Shown here: piece by piece, positions 35,540-43,177 of the stretch
Layout: every line of letters begins with the position of its first letter
Position numbering within the stretch: position 1 is the first letter of the stretch
Assembly: GCF_001429725.1 (NCBI RefSeq)
Contig: NZ_LMHV01000042.1
Location: forward strand, 186,073-250,072
Reading direction: 5' to 3'
DNA from: Rhizobium sp. Root708
Lineage (GTDB): Bacteria > Pseudomonadota > Alphaproteobacteria > Rhizobiales > Rhizobiaceae
DNA length: 64,000 nt
Made by a program: the position numbers and the translations under genes
Notes under the pieces: generated by a model
Told to the model about the DNA's origin: nothing
The model's database searches: none
The model's input: the letters and a program-made list of their open reading frames with translations, nothing else

Positions 35540-36535
35540 ATGGGCATGGAAAGCAAGCGGATCGCACTGGTGCTGGGTGCAACGGGAGGTATTGGCGGCG
35601 CGGTCGCGCAGGTGCTGGCGTCAAGGGGATGGCATGTCAGGGCATTGAGCCGGAATACGAATGCCGGCCGCGGCGACAAGTCGTTTGAATGGCTGCGTGG
35701 CGACGCAATGCGCGCAGCGGACATCCTGGCGGCCGCAGAGGGAGCCGATATCATCGTTCACGCCGTCAACCCGCCGGGCTACCGCGATTGGGAGACGCTC
35801 GTTCTGCCCATGCTCGACAACACGATCGCGGCGGCAAAGGCCGTTTCCGCATCCATCGTCTTGCCCGGTACGATCTACAACTTCGGGCCGGATGCATTTC
35901 CGCTCCTTCGCGAGGAGAGCCCGCAGCATCCGGTGACGAAGAAGGGGGCAATCCGCGTCGAAATGGAGAAGCGGCTGGCTGCGGCGTCGCGCGATGGCGT
36001 CGGCGTCATCATCGTGCGTGCCGGGGATTATTTTGGTCCTGGTGCGGGGAACAACTGGTTTGCCCAGGGGATGATCAAGCAGGGTCAACCCGTCAAGACG
36101 ATCTGGAACCCGGCGGCGCGTGGCGTCGGCCACCAATGGGCTTACCTTCCTGATGTCGCCGAGACGATGGCCCGGCTGGTGGAGATGCGTGAGGAACTGC
36201 CGGCCTTTGCCGTCTACCATATGGACGGCCTTTGGGATGCCGACGGTCGTCAGATGGCCGAGGCGATCCGACGCGTTGTGGGCCGCCGCGTGAAGATCCG
36301 TTCGTTTCCATGGTGGCTCATGCCGCTCGCGGCGCCCTTCAACAGGTTCATGCGGGAGGTGCTGGAAATGCGCTATCTCTGGCGCGAGCCTCTGCGCATG
36401 ACGAACGCACGCCTGGTCGCCACACTCGGAAGCGAGCCGCATACATCGCTCGATCAGGCCGTGCTCGTGTCCCTGACATCGCTTGGCTGTCTCGGTCAGG
36501 CACAACAGCGGTCGTTGTCCGCGAAGCCGGCCTGA
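35540..36535 (+). CDS. NAD(P)-binding epimerase/dehydratase-like oxidoreductase
   Basis: A 331-residue extended SDR-type protein with the nucleotide motif VLGATGGIGGAVA and the later VIIVRAGDYFGPGAGNN. Catalytic YxxxK is not obvious (the relevant position reads around PVTKKGAIRVEMEKRLA), so it may be an atypical member acting in binding or reduction. The ATG at 35540 is preferred because GGAGG lies five bases upstream; an ATG at 35528 has none. Likely regulated by the divergent LysR. Confidence 0.85.
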   Translation: MGMESKRIALVLGATGGIGGAVAQVLASRGWHVRALSRNTNAGRGDKSFEWLRGDAMRAADILAAAEGADIIVHAVNPPGYRDWETLVLPMLDNTIAAAKAVSASIVLPGTIYNFGPDAFPLLREESPQHPVTKKGAIRVEMEKRLAAASRDGVGVIIVRAGDYFGPGAGNNWFAQGMIKQGQPVKTIWNPAARGVGHQWAYLPDVAETMARLVEMREELPAFAVYHMDGLWDADGRQMAEAIRRVVGRRVKIRSFPWWLMPLAAPFNRFMREVLEMRYLWREPLRMTNARLVATLGSEPHTSLDQAVLVSLTSLGCLGQAQQRSLSAKPA

Positions 36536-36540
36536 CGGCG

Positions 36541-37338
36541 TCAGCTCAGTTCGGCAACGGCGATACGGGCGACGGCAAGGGGCGCTTCCGCCGAGAGCGT
36601 TGCGCCGTCTCCGAGAAACCAGGCCGCCGAAAGCCCGGAATAGGCTGCGATCCATTGCAGAAGGCGTCGGGGGTCGAGATCTGCCGCTGCCGATACGATG
36701 CCAAGCTGTCGGCGCAGCCTGCTTTTGTCGGCGAGGGTGGCGAGATCGTGATTGGCGAAGATGTTCGCATAGTCGTAACCGCGTTCTCCAAGGAGAGCCT
36801 TGGGGTCGATTGCCCGCCAGCCGTGGGCGCCGAAATCCAGGATGTTCGAATGATGGATATCGCCATGGAGAACGGTCCGGTCGCGAGGATCGGACAGTAG
36901 GGCTGCGGCGATCCTGTCGCAATCGGAGAGTATGCCGTCATGGGTTTGCGCTGCCGGGGGGAGCGCTCGAAACCATTCGTGAAGTTCGATCAGCGGCGGG
37001 TGACGTTTGCTGCGTGGTGCGTGAAGCTTTGCGACCGTGGCGCAGATGATGCGGCTTGCTTCGTCGTCCTCGCCGTTCATCGCCATGGTCAGAAGCGACC
37101 TGGTTCCCAGAGCTCTTTCCAGCAACACGGCTTCGTCGCTACAGGCAAAGACCGTTGCCGCGCCGTCGCCATCCCACCATTTCATGAGCGCACCGCCTGC
37201 CATCTCGGAGGCGTCGTGTGCGATCTTCAGGATTGCCGGCTCGTCCCGCCAGAGGACGGGAAGGAGATTGCTGGAATGGGTGATGATGGGGGAGCCGTCC
37301 GGTACGAGCTGCCAGCGGTCTAGATAAGGTTGAAACAT
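36541..37338 (-). CDS. Aminoglycoside/hydroxyurea phosphotransferase-like kinase
   Basis: A 265-residue protein of the APH(6)/hydroxyurea phosphotransferase type. The catalytic loop is HGDIHHSNIL and the Mg-binding motif is AIDPKALLGERGYDYA. Streptomycin phosphotransferases share it, but chromosomal members in rhizobia have unknown substrates. Resistance should not be assumed. It is convergent with the epimerase gene, 5 bp apart. Confidence 0.88.
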   Translation of the reverse strand: MFQPYLDRWQLVPDGSPIITHSSNLLPVLWRDEPAILKIAHDASEMAGGALMKWWDGDGAATVFACSDEAVLLERALGTRSLLTMAMNGEDDEASRIICATVAKLHAPRSKRHPPLIELHEWFRALPPAAQTHDGILSDCDRIAAALLSDPRDRTVLHGDIHHSNILDFGAHGWRAIDPKALLGERGYDYANIFANHDLATLADKSRLRRQLGIVSAAADLDPRRLLQWIAAYSGLSAAWFLGDGATLSAEAPLAVARIAVAELS

Positions 37339-37363
37339 GGGCCGATCCTAACGGCCTTACTGG

Positions 37364-37394
37364 AAAAAGAAATCCCGCCAGGTGGCGGGATTTC
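37364..37394 (-). terminator. Terminator of the arsR-MFS-OYE operon
   Basis: Stem AATCCCGCCA/TGGCGGGATT with a short loop, followed on the minus strand by TTCTTTTTCC, 21 bp after the OYE stop. Confidence 0.85.
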
Positions 37395-37414
37395 CGGCAT
37401 TCAACCGAGAAGGC

Positions 37415-38536
37415 TCAGGCTGCCTTTTCGAGCGCAGGATAATCGACGTAGCCGGTCGATCCGCCGCCATAGAGCGTTGCCTGATCGAGCCCGGCGAGGG
37501 GCGCATTGTCCTTCAGGCGCTGCACGAGATCGGGGTTGGAGATAAACGGCTTGCCGAAGGCCACGAGATCGGCCTCGCCGTTTTTGACGACGTCGATCGC
37601 CATCTGACGATCGTAACCGTTGTTGACCATCCAGCTCGCCTTGCCGCCGGCCTTTTCGTAGGCCGTGCGCAGCGCCTTGTAGTCGAAGGGCTTTTCACCC
37701 TGCTGGTAGTTGCGATCACCGCCCGTCGCGCCTTCGATGATGTGGATGTAGGACAGATCGTACTTTGCCAGGCCTTCGACGACATAGGTGAAGATCGGCT
37801 GAGGATCGGTGTCCGACGAATCGTTGGCGGGGGTGACCGGCGAAATGCGGATACCGGTGCGGCGTGCGCCGATTTCCTCGGTGATGGCGTCGACGACCTG
37901 GAACAGGAAGCGGGCACGGTTTTCGATCGAGCCGCCGTACTGATCGGTGCGATCGTTGATGCCGCTGCGCAGGAACTGGTCGATCAGATAGCCGTTCGCC
38001 GCGTGGATCTCGACGCCGTCGAAGCCAGCTTCGATCGCTGCGCGGGCTGCCTTGCGGTAGTCCTCGACGATGCCCGCGATTTCGGCGGTCTCAAGCGCCC
38101 GAGGCTCCGACGTCGGTGCAAATGCGCCGCTGCCGTCGGCGTTGACCAGGTAGGTCTTGGACTTGGCGACCTGGTTGGTCGAGGAGACCGGCTTCCCGCC
38201 ATTCGGCTGCAGCGTGTCGTGGGAAATACGACCCACATGCCACATCTGAACGACGATCTTGCCGCCTTGCTCGTGCACGGCATCCGTCACGCGCTTCCAG
38301 CCGGCAATGGCTTCCTTGGAGTAGAGACCGGGGACATCGGCATAGCCCTGACCCTGATGGGTGATCGCGGTGGCCTCGGTGATGATGAGGCCGGCGGTCG
38401 CACGCTGGCGATAGTATTCGACATTGAGGTCGTTCGGAACGGCTCCGGGCGAACGATTGCGCGTCAGCGGGGCCATGACGATGTGGTTCTTGAGCGTCAG
38501 GTCGCCAACCTGCGTCGGTTCAAAAAGCTTGCTCAT
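37415..38536 (-). CDS. Old yellow enzyme / alkene reductase (NemA-XenB type)
   Basis: A 373-residue FMN beta-barrel enzyme that reduces activated C=C bonds, nitroesters and similar electrophiles with NAD(P)H. Motifs: VMAPLTRNRS, IVVQMWHVGRISH, FDGVEIHAANGYLIDQFL, and RTDQYGGSIENRARF. It is the third gene of an arsR-MFS-OYE run and should act with the exporter in electrophile defence. Confidence 0.95.
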   Translation of the reverse strand: MSKLFEPTQVGDLTLKNHIVMAPLTRNRSPGAVPNDLNVEYYRQRATAGLIITEATAITHQGQGYADVPGLYSKEAIAGWKRVTDAVHEQGGKIVVQMWHVGRISHDTLQPNGGKPVSSTNQVAKSKTYLVNADGSGAFAPTSEPRALETAEIAGIVEDYRKAARAAIEAGFDGVEIHAANGYLIDQFLRSGINDRTDQYGGSIENRARFLFQVVDAITEEIGARRTGIRISPVTPANDSSDTDPQPIFTYVVEGLAKYDLSYIHIIEGATGGDRNYQQGEKPFDYKALRTAYEKAGGKASWMVNNGYDRQMAIDVVKNGEADLVAFGKPFISNPDLVQRLKDNAPLAGLDQATLYGGGSTGYVDYPALEKAA

Positions 38537-38563
38537 GGGAGTCCTTTCTCTGAGTTTAGGAGG

Positions 38564-39730
38564 TCATTCGGCCAGAGCAGGGTCTGGCTGTTCTTTGGTG
38601 GAAAGATAGGTGAGGGCGGTTGCGCCGAGTCCGAGCACGGCCATCAGTGCGGCGGCGAGCGGAACGCGGGTCATCTCGAAACCTGAATCGATGACCATTC
38701 CGCCTGCCCAGGCGCCTAAGGCGTTGCCTGTGTTGAAGGCGCCGATGTTGATCGTCGAAACGAGGTTGGGGGCATTCTTTCCAAAGCGCACGACGCCGAC
38801 CTGCAGCGCGGGCACAGCGGCGAAACTGGCCATTGCCCACAGGAACAACGTGATCTCGGCCGGGATCAGCGAACGCATGGTGATGCTGAAGGCGACCGAC
38901 GTCAGCGCTATCAGGCCGAACATGACCGCCAGCGTCGGGCCAAGCTTCCAGTCGGCGAGCTTGCCGCCGACCAGATTGCCGATCGTCAGGCCGAGGCCGA
39001 TCAGGAAGAGTGTCCAGGTGACGCCGTCAGGCGTCAGGCCGGTCACGTCGCGCAGGAGCGGTGCGATATAGGTGAAGAGAGCGAACATCGATGCGGCGAA
39101 GAACACCGTCGTCGACAGGGCGAGCCAGAGGCGCGCATTTCGCAGGGCAGCGATTTCGCGGCGCAGGCTTCCCTGCTGTTCCTGGCTGTCCTTCGGGAGC
39201 ACCGCGATCAGGCCGGCAATGGTGACGATGCCGATAACGGTGACGATCGCGAAGGTTGAGCGCCAGCCATAGGCCTGGCCGATGGCGGTTCCGAGCGGCA
39301 CGCCAAGAACGTTGGCGAGCGTCAGGCCGGTGAACATCAGCGCGACGGCGCTGGCCTTGCGGTCAGGCGTCACAAGATTTGCCGCGACCACCGAGCCAAT
39401 TCCGAAGAAGGCGCCGTGGCAAAGGGCAGTCACGATGCGGGCGACCATCAGCACCCAGTAGTTCGGAGAGATCGCGCAGAGAAGATTGCCGATGATGAAG
39501 AAGCCCATCAGGCTGATCAGCGCCGTACGGCGCTTCAGGCGCGAGGTCGATACCGCCATGATCGGGGCGCCGATGGCGACCGCGAGCGCGTAGCCCGTCA
39601 CCAGCCAGCCGGCCTGCGGAATGGAAACGGCAAGATCGGATGCGACCTCCGGCAGGAGGCCCATGATGACGAACTCGGTGGTGCCGATCGCAAATGAGCT
39701 CAGGGCGAGAACGAGAAGAGCAAGAGGCAT
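38564..39730 (-). CDS. MFS drug/metabolite exporter (DHA1, AraJ-like)
   Basis: A 388-residue 12-helix transporter with DHA1 motifs (GTTEFVIMGLLPEVA, AVSTSRLKRRTAL and VLGVPLGTAIGQAYGWR). Its ATG lies one base after the arsR stop, indicating an operon. It is 27 bp ahead of the alkene reductase gene. Substrate unknown; family members export sugars, quinones or drugs. Confidence 0.92.
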   Translation of the reverse strand: MPLALLVLALSSFAIGTTEFVIMGLLPEVASDLAVSIPQAGWLVTGYALAVAIGAPIMAVSTSRLKRRTALISLMGFFIIGNLLCAISPNYWVLMVARIVTALCHGAFFGIGSVVAANLVTPDRKASAVALMFTGLTLANVLGVPLGTAIGQAYGWRSTFAIVTVIGIVTIAGLIAVLPKDSQEQQGSLRREIAALRNARLWLALSTTVFFAASMFALFTYIAPLLRDVTGLTPDGVTWTLFLIGLGLTIGNLVGGKLADWKLGPTLAVMFGLIALTSVAFSITMRSLIPAEITLFLWAMASFAAVPALQVGVVRFGKNAPNLVSTINIGAFNTGNALGAWAGGMVIDSGFEMTRVPLAAALMAVLGLGATALTYLSTKEQPDPALAE

Positions 39731-39731
39731 C

Positions 39732-40025
39732 TCAGAGATCCTGCGAGAGCTGCTTCAAAAAGGCGGCGATGGTCTCTTCGTTGCGTTTGTAGAAGATCCA
39801 TTGTCCGACACGGCGGGTGGTTACGAGATCTGCCCGGCTGAGTGTGCCGAGATGGGCGGATACGGTCGACTGGGACAGGCCGCAGCGCTCAAACTGGCTG
39901 GCGCAGATGCCCATCTCCAATGGATGTTCCTGCGAGCTGAAATGCTCCTCCGGCTTCTTCAGCCAATTCAGGATCTCCATCCGTGTCGGATGCGAGAGAG
40001 CCTTGAGGACCTCGTCCTTATCCAT
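39732..40025 (-). CDS. ArsR-family repressor of the MFS-OYE operon
   Basis: A 97-residue winged helix (LSHPTRMEILNWL; recognition SQSTVSAHLGTLSRADLV). It lacks the CxC/CVC metal site of ArsR/SmtB but keeps two cysteines (GICASQFERCGLSQ), so a redox or electrophile signal is more likely than arsenic. It starts the operon, and a dyad at 40041-40065 over its leader fits autorepression. Confidence 0.92.
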   Translation of the reverse strand: MDKDEVLKALSHPTRMEILNWLKKPEEHFSSQEHPLEMGICASQFERCGLSQSTVSAHLGTLSRADLVTTRRVGQWIFYKRNEETIAAFLKQLSQDL

Positions 40026-40040
40026 CGTCGTTTCCCGAAC

Positions 40041-40065
40041 TATAAATCGATGAAAGGCGATATAT
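40041..40065 (-). promoter_or_regulatory. Probable ArsR operator
   Basis: Imperfect AT-rich dyad ATAAATCG-N8-CGATATAT, 16 bp upstream of the arsR start. Its place suits autoregulation; binding is inferred. Confidence 0.45.
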
Positions 40066-40136
40066 GGATTGGTGGAATTCGATTCAAGGTCAGCAATCGG
40101 CGCAACGGTCGATTTTTACGTGGTTAAATTCTAAGC

Positions 40137-40170
40137 AAAAAAAGAGGGCCGCCGAATGAACGGGGCCCTT
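40137..40170 (-). terminator. Terminator of the arsR-proximal AbcR-like sRNA
   Basis: Minus strand: AGGGCC pairs with GGCCCT and is followed by CTTTTTTT. Confidence 0.85.
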
Positions 40171-40252
40171 TAAGGTGTGAAGGTCAATAAACCTCCAGAG
40201 GGGAACAGCTAACGCGGTGGCACTGGGAGAGAAACCACCATGTGCATCAGCT
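40138..40252 (-). ncRNA. AbcR-family (alpha-r15) sRNA, arsR-proximal copy
   Basis: About 115 nt, predicted start near 40252. A 5' hairpin (CAGCTGATGC/GCGTTAGCTG outer stem, GGTGG/CCACC inner stem) exposes CUCCCAG, an anti-Shine-Dalgarno loop. CCCCTCTGGAGG follows, then a strong terminator. A second copy with the same core lies 214 bp away. The position between arsR and lsrB next to trxB matches the Hfq-dependent AbcR1/AbcR2 pair of Agrobacterium and Smr15C1/C2 of S. meliloti, which repress ABC-transporter mRNAs. Which copy equals AbcR1 was not decided. Confidence 0.85.
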
Positions 40253-40257
40253 GAGGG

Positions 40258-40316
40258 GGATATGATGCTTTGACAGGCAGAATTCAATGCCTGTTTGCGC
40301 ATGCCTGCTATGCATT
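40258..40316 (-). promoter_or_regulatory. Promoter and putative LsrB/VtlR site of the arsR-proximal sRNA
   Basis: Minus strand: -35 TTGAAT (40287-40282), 18-bp spacer, -10 ATATCC (40263-40258). A dyad at 40296-40316 on the plus strand reads TGCGCATG-CCTGC-TATGCATT. One half-site is perfect and the other degraded. The 8-bp gap to the -35 box equals that in the other copy. Confidence 0.6.
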
Positions 40317-40350
40317 GCAGCATTTTTTGCTGCGATGCGGAAAAATAGGG

Positions 40351-40384
40351 CAAAAAAAGAGGGCCGCCGAAAAGCCGGGGCCCT
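40351..40384 (-). terminator. Terminator of the lsrB-proximal AbcR-like sRNA
   Basis: Minus strand: AGGGCCCCGG pairs with GGCGGCCCT around TTTTC and is followed by CTTTTTTT (40358-40352). Confidence 0.85.
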
Positions 40385-40466
40385 TGTAGGTGTGAAGGTC
40401 AAAACCTCCAGAGGGGAACAGCTAATGCGGTGGAACTGGGAGGAAAAGCCACCGTGTGCACTAGCT
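40352..40466 (-). ncRNA. AbcR-family (alpha-r15) sRNA, lsrB-proximal copy
   Basis: About 115 nt, predicted start near 40466. Same fold as the other copy: outer stem around AGCTAGTGC/GCATTAGCT, loop with CCUCCCAG, then the shared CCCCTCTGGAGGTT and a terminator with seven T. Differences are scattered substitutions, many in stems and compensatory (e.g. GGTGG/CCACC kept), as expected for a duplicated functional RNA. It is the copy next to lsrB. Confidence 0.85.
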
Positions 40467-40471
40467 GAGTG

Positions 40472-40530
40472 CGATATGGTGCTTTAATGGGCAAACGGCA
40501 ATCCCGTTTTGTGCATGCCAGTCATGCGCA
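40472..40530 (-). promoter_or_regulatory. Promoter and putative LsrB/VtlR site of the lsrB-proximal sRNA
   Basis: Minus strand: -35 TTGCCG (40501-40496), 18-bp spacer, -10 ATATCG (40477-40472). At 40510-40530 an almost perfect dyad TGTGCATG-CCAGT-CATGCGCA lies 8 bp upstream of the -35 box, a typical activation site for a LysR-type protein. Confidence 0.65.
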
Positions 40531-40562
40531 AAATGCACGGCTTGCATTTCCGGAGATCGCAA

Positions 40563-41459
40563 CTAGAAGTTCCAGTTGCGCGCCTTGCTGACGATGAAGT
40601 CGCGGAAGGCCTTGAGCTTGGCCGCGTTCTTCATTTCATCGGGGTAGCAGAAGTAGGTGTCGAACGACGGAACATCGGCGTTTATGGGCAACTGAATCAG
40701 CCCCGGGTCGCGGCCGACGATGTAGTCAGGCATGCAGGCGATGCCCATGCCGAGCAGGCAGGCGCGCTTGATCGAGGTCTGGCTGTTGATCTGCAGGTGC
40801 GGAATGCGCTTGTTGTCGGACGAGCGTCCCGCGACCTCCAGCCAGTTGACGTCGAGCAGATAGTTCGGTGCCGGCTCGCCGAAAGTGATGATGCGGTGGT
40901 TGTCGAGATCCTCGACCGTCTGCGGTTCCCCGTGCCTGTTTATGTAGGAGGGGGCCGCATAGACGTGCATGTGCACGGTGAACAGCTTGCGCTGGATCAG
41001 ATCCGATTGCACCGGCTGGCGAAGCCGGATCGCGCAATCGGCGTAGCGCATATTCACGTCCACTTCCTCGTTGTCGAGGATCAGCTGGATCTGGACGTCA
41101 GGGTAGAGCTGCATGAACTCCTGGATTTTGTCGGTCAGCCAGCCCTGGCCAAGACCGACCGTCGTCGTCACGCGCAGCTTTCCGGTCGGCGTTTCCGTCG
41201 TCTCGGTGAGTTGCATCTTCACCGTTTCGAGCTTCAGGAGAACGTCGTGCGCGGTGCGATAGAGCAGCTCGCCCTGTTCCGTCAGGATCAGGCCGCGGGC
41301 ATGGCGGTGGAACAGCTTGGTACCGACGTCCTGCTCGAGAGCGCTGACCTGGCGGCTGATGGCGGATTGAGACAGATGCAGCTTATCGGCCGCATGCGTG
41401 AACGAGCCCGCTTCGGCAGCTGCGTGAAAAATACGCAGCTTGTCCCAATCCAATGGCAT
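40563..41459 (-). CDS. lsrB: LysR-type regulator LsrB/VtlR
   Basis: A 298-residue LTTR (LRIFHAAAEAGSFTHAADKL; recognition helix SQSAISRQVSALEQDVG). In S. meliloti, LsrB at this locus controls oxidative-stress and LPS genes; in Brucella and Agrobacterium, the orthologue VtlR activates an abcR sRNA gene. The linkage to trxB, lrp and lpsB supports orthology. The ATG at 41459 follows GGGTGGGGG; an in-frame ATG at 41474 is possible. It stands 23 bp after trxB and is likely cotranscribed. Confidence 0.9.
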   Translation of the reverse strand: MPLDWDKLRIFHAAAEAGSFTHAADKLHLSQSAISRQVSALEQDVGTKLFHRHARGLILTEQGELLYRTAHDVLLKLETVKMQLTETTETPTGKLRVTTTVGLGQGWLTDKIQEFMQLYPDVQIQLILDNEEVDVNMRYADCAIRLRQPVQSDLIQRKLFTVHMHVYAAPSYINRHGEPQTVEDLDNHRIITFGEPAPNYLLDVNWLEVAGRSSDNKRIPHLQINSQTSIKRACLLGMGIACMPDYIVGRDPGLIQLPINADVPSFDTYFCYPDEMKNAAKLKAFRDFIVSKARNWNF

Positions 41460-41482
41460 TCCCCCACCCCTCATGGCCGATC

Positions 41483-42457
41483 CTACTCCGCGGCAACGGC
41501 GACGGGCATATGGCCCGTCAGATAACGTTCGGCTTCCAGGGCGGCCATGCATCCCAGGCCGGCCGCCGTGATCGCCTGACGGAACGTATCGTCCGTCACG
41601 TCACCAGCGGCATAGACCCCCTCCAGGCTGGTCGCGGTCGAGTCCGGCGCGGTCCAGAGATAGCCGTTATCCTTGAGCTTCAGCTTGCCCTTGAAAAGTT
41701 CGGTGGCAGGCGCGTGGCCGATCGCAACGAAGACGCCGTCGACGGCAATTTCGGTGACGGCACCGGTACGGGTGTCGCGCAGGCGCGCGCCACTGACGGA
41801 CGGCGGCATCGGCGGCTTGGCCGGCGCACCGGTGATTTCCGCAACTTCCGTGTTCCACAGCACCTTGACGTTTTCCTTGGAGAACAGACGCTCCTGCAGG
41901 ATCTTCTCGGAGCGGAAGCTGTCGCGGCGGTGCACGACGGTCACGGACTTCGCGATATTGGAAAGGTAGAGTGCTTCCTCGACAGCGCTATTGCCGCCGC
42001 CGACGACGATCACGTGCTTGTTGCGATAGAAGAAGCCATCGCAGGTGGCGCAAGCCGAAACGCCGAAGCCCTGGAAATGCTGCTCGCTTTCGATGCCAAG
42101 CCACTTGGCCTTGGCGCCGGTCGCGATGATCAGCGTATCAGCCGTCCAAATCTGTCCGCTGTCGGTATGGGCAACGAAGGGACGCTGGTTCATGTCCACT
42201 TCCGTCACGATGTCGTTGACGATCTCGGCGCCGACATGCTTTGCCTGCTGCAGCATCTGATCCATCAGCCAAGGACCCTGAATCGGATCGGCGAAGCCCG
42301 GATAGTTCTCCACGTCGGTGGTGATCATCAGCTGTCCGCCTTGCTCCAGACCGGCGATCAGTACGGGCTTCAGCATTGCGCGAGCCGCATAGACGGCTGC
42401 CGTATAACCGGCAGGCCCGGAGCCGATGATGAGCACCTTTGTGTGGCGGGCGGACAT
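41483..42457 (-). CDS. trxB: Thioredoxin reductase
   Basis: A 324-residue flavoprotein that reduces thioredoxin with NADPH. FAD motif GSGPAGYTAAVYAAR near the N-terminus, redox pair in ACATCDGFF, NADPH motif VVGGGNSAVEEA and the C-terminal AAGDVTDD are all present. It starts the minus-strand trxB-lsrB unit and is divergent from lrp. Confidence 0.97.
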   Translation of the reverse strand: MSARHTKVLIIGSGPAGYTAAVYAARAMLKPVLIAGLEQGGQLMITTDVENYPGFADPIQGPWLMDQMLQQAKHVGAEIVNDIVTEVDMNQRPFVAHTDSGQIWTADTLIIATGAKAKWLGIESEQHFQGFGVSACATCDGFFYRNKHVIVVGGGNSAVEEALYLSNIAKSVTVVHRRDSFRSEKILQERLFSKENVKVLWNTEVAEITGAPAKPPMPPSVSGARLRDTRTGAVTEIAVDGVFVAIGHAPATELFKGKLKLKDNGYLWTAPDSTATSLEGVYAAGDVTDDTFRQAITAAGLGCMAALEAERYLTGHMPVAVAAE

Positions 42458-42689
42458 AGATATTTCCTTTCAACTGTCAGGAGGCGGCGGCTAAAAGGCG
42501 AATGCGGCCGTTTCGCGATCCATTCGCCATTTATGAACGTCCAATGCTTTTATTCAAGGGCAGCCTTGCGTTACCAACAAGGCATTCCGGTGGGGGTGTG
42601 CAAGATTCCGTCATGCAGGCGAAACATTCTTGCGTATTGCGTTGCTTTATATAGAAGCTGCCCAGAGCAAATTAAAGAAAGGCACTCGC

Positions 42690-43157
42690 TTGGTCCGCGC
42701 TGAACTCGACGCCATCGACATCAAGATACTGCGAGAACTGCAGGCTGACGGTCGCATGACCAATGTCGAACTGGCCGACAGGGTCGGTATCTCAGCGCCG
42801 CCGTGCCTGCGTCGCGTTCGCAAGCTCGAGGAATCGGGGATAATCGAAGGCTATCACGCCATGCTGAACAGCCCGAAGCTCGGCTTCGATCTGGTGGCGT
42901 TCTGCATGGTCGGCCTCAAGCACCAGTCAGAAGCCAATCTCAAGGCCTTCGCTGCCGCCACCGCCGAATGGTCGCTGGTTCGCCAGGCCTGGATGGTGTC
43001 CGGCGATAGCGACTTCCTGCTCCATTGTGTCGCCGAGAACCTGACGCGGTTCCAGGATTTCGTCATCGAAGTGCTGACGGCCAATGAGCACGTCGACACG
43101 GTTCGCACCATGCTGACGATCCGTCAGGTCAAGCGGTTGGGTCTGGTCGAGGTCTGA
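42690..43157 (+). CDS. lrp: Lrp/AsnC-family regulator
   Basis: A 155-residue Lrp-type protein with the helix-turn-helix (LADRVGISAPPCLRRVRKLEESGII) and a RAM ligand domain. The start is a TTG at 42690, preceded by GAAAGG; this gives the usual short N-terminus (LVRAELDAIDIKIL). An upstream start at 42630 would add an unusual extension. It is divergent from trxB over a 232-bp gap. Confidence 0.9.
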   Translation: MVRAELDAIDIKILRELQADGRMTNVELADRVGISAPPCLRRVRKLEESGIIEGYHAMLNSPKLGFDLVAFCMVGLKHQSEANLKAFAAATAEWSLVRQAWMVSGDSDFLLHCVAENLTRFQDFVIEVLTANEHVDTVRTMLTIRQVKRLGLVEV

Positions 43158-43177
43158 CGACCATCGCCTGACAATGA

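Noticed and set aside
36541..37338. Streptomycin resistance gene
   Set aside because: The kinase is of APH(6)/hydroxyurea type, but chromosomal members are common and substrates unproven, so no resistance is claimed.
40138..40466. Tandem repeat considered as CRISPR-like or mobile repeat
   Set aside because: Only two copies of about 115 nt with promoters and terminators and compensatory changes; sRNA gene duplication explains them.
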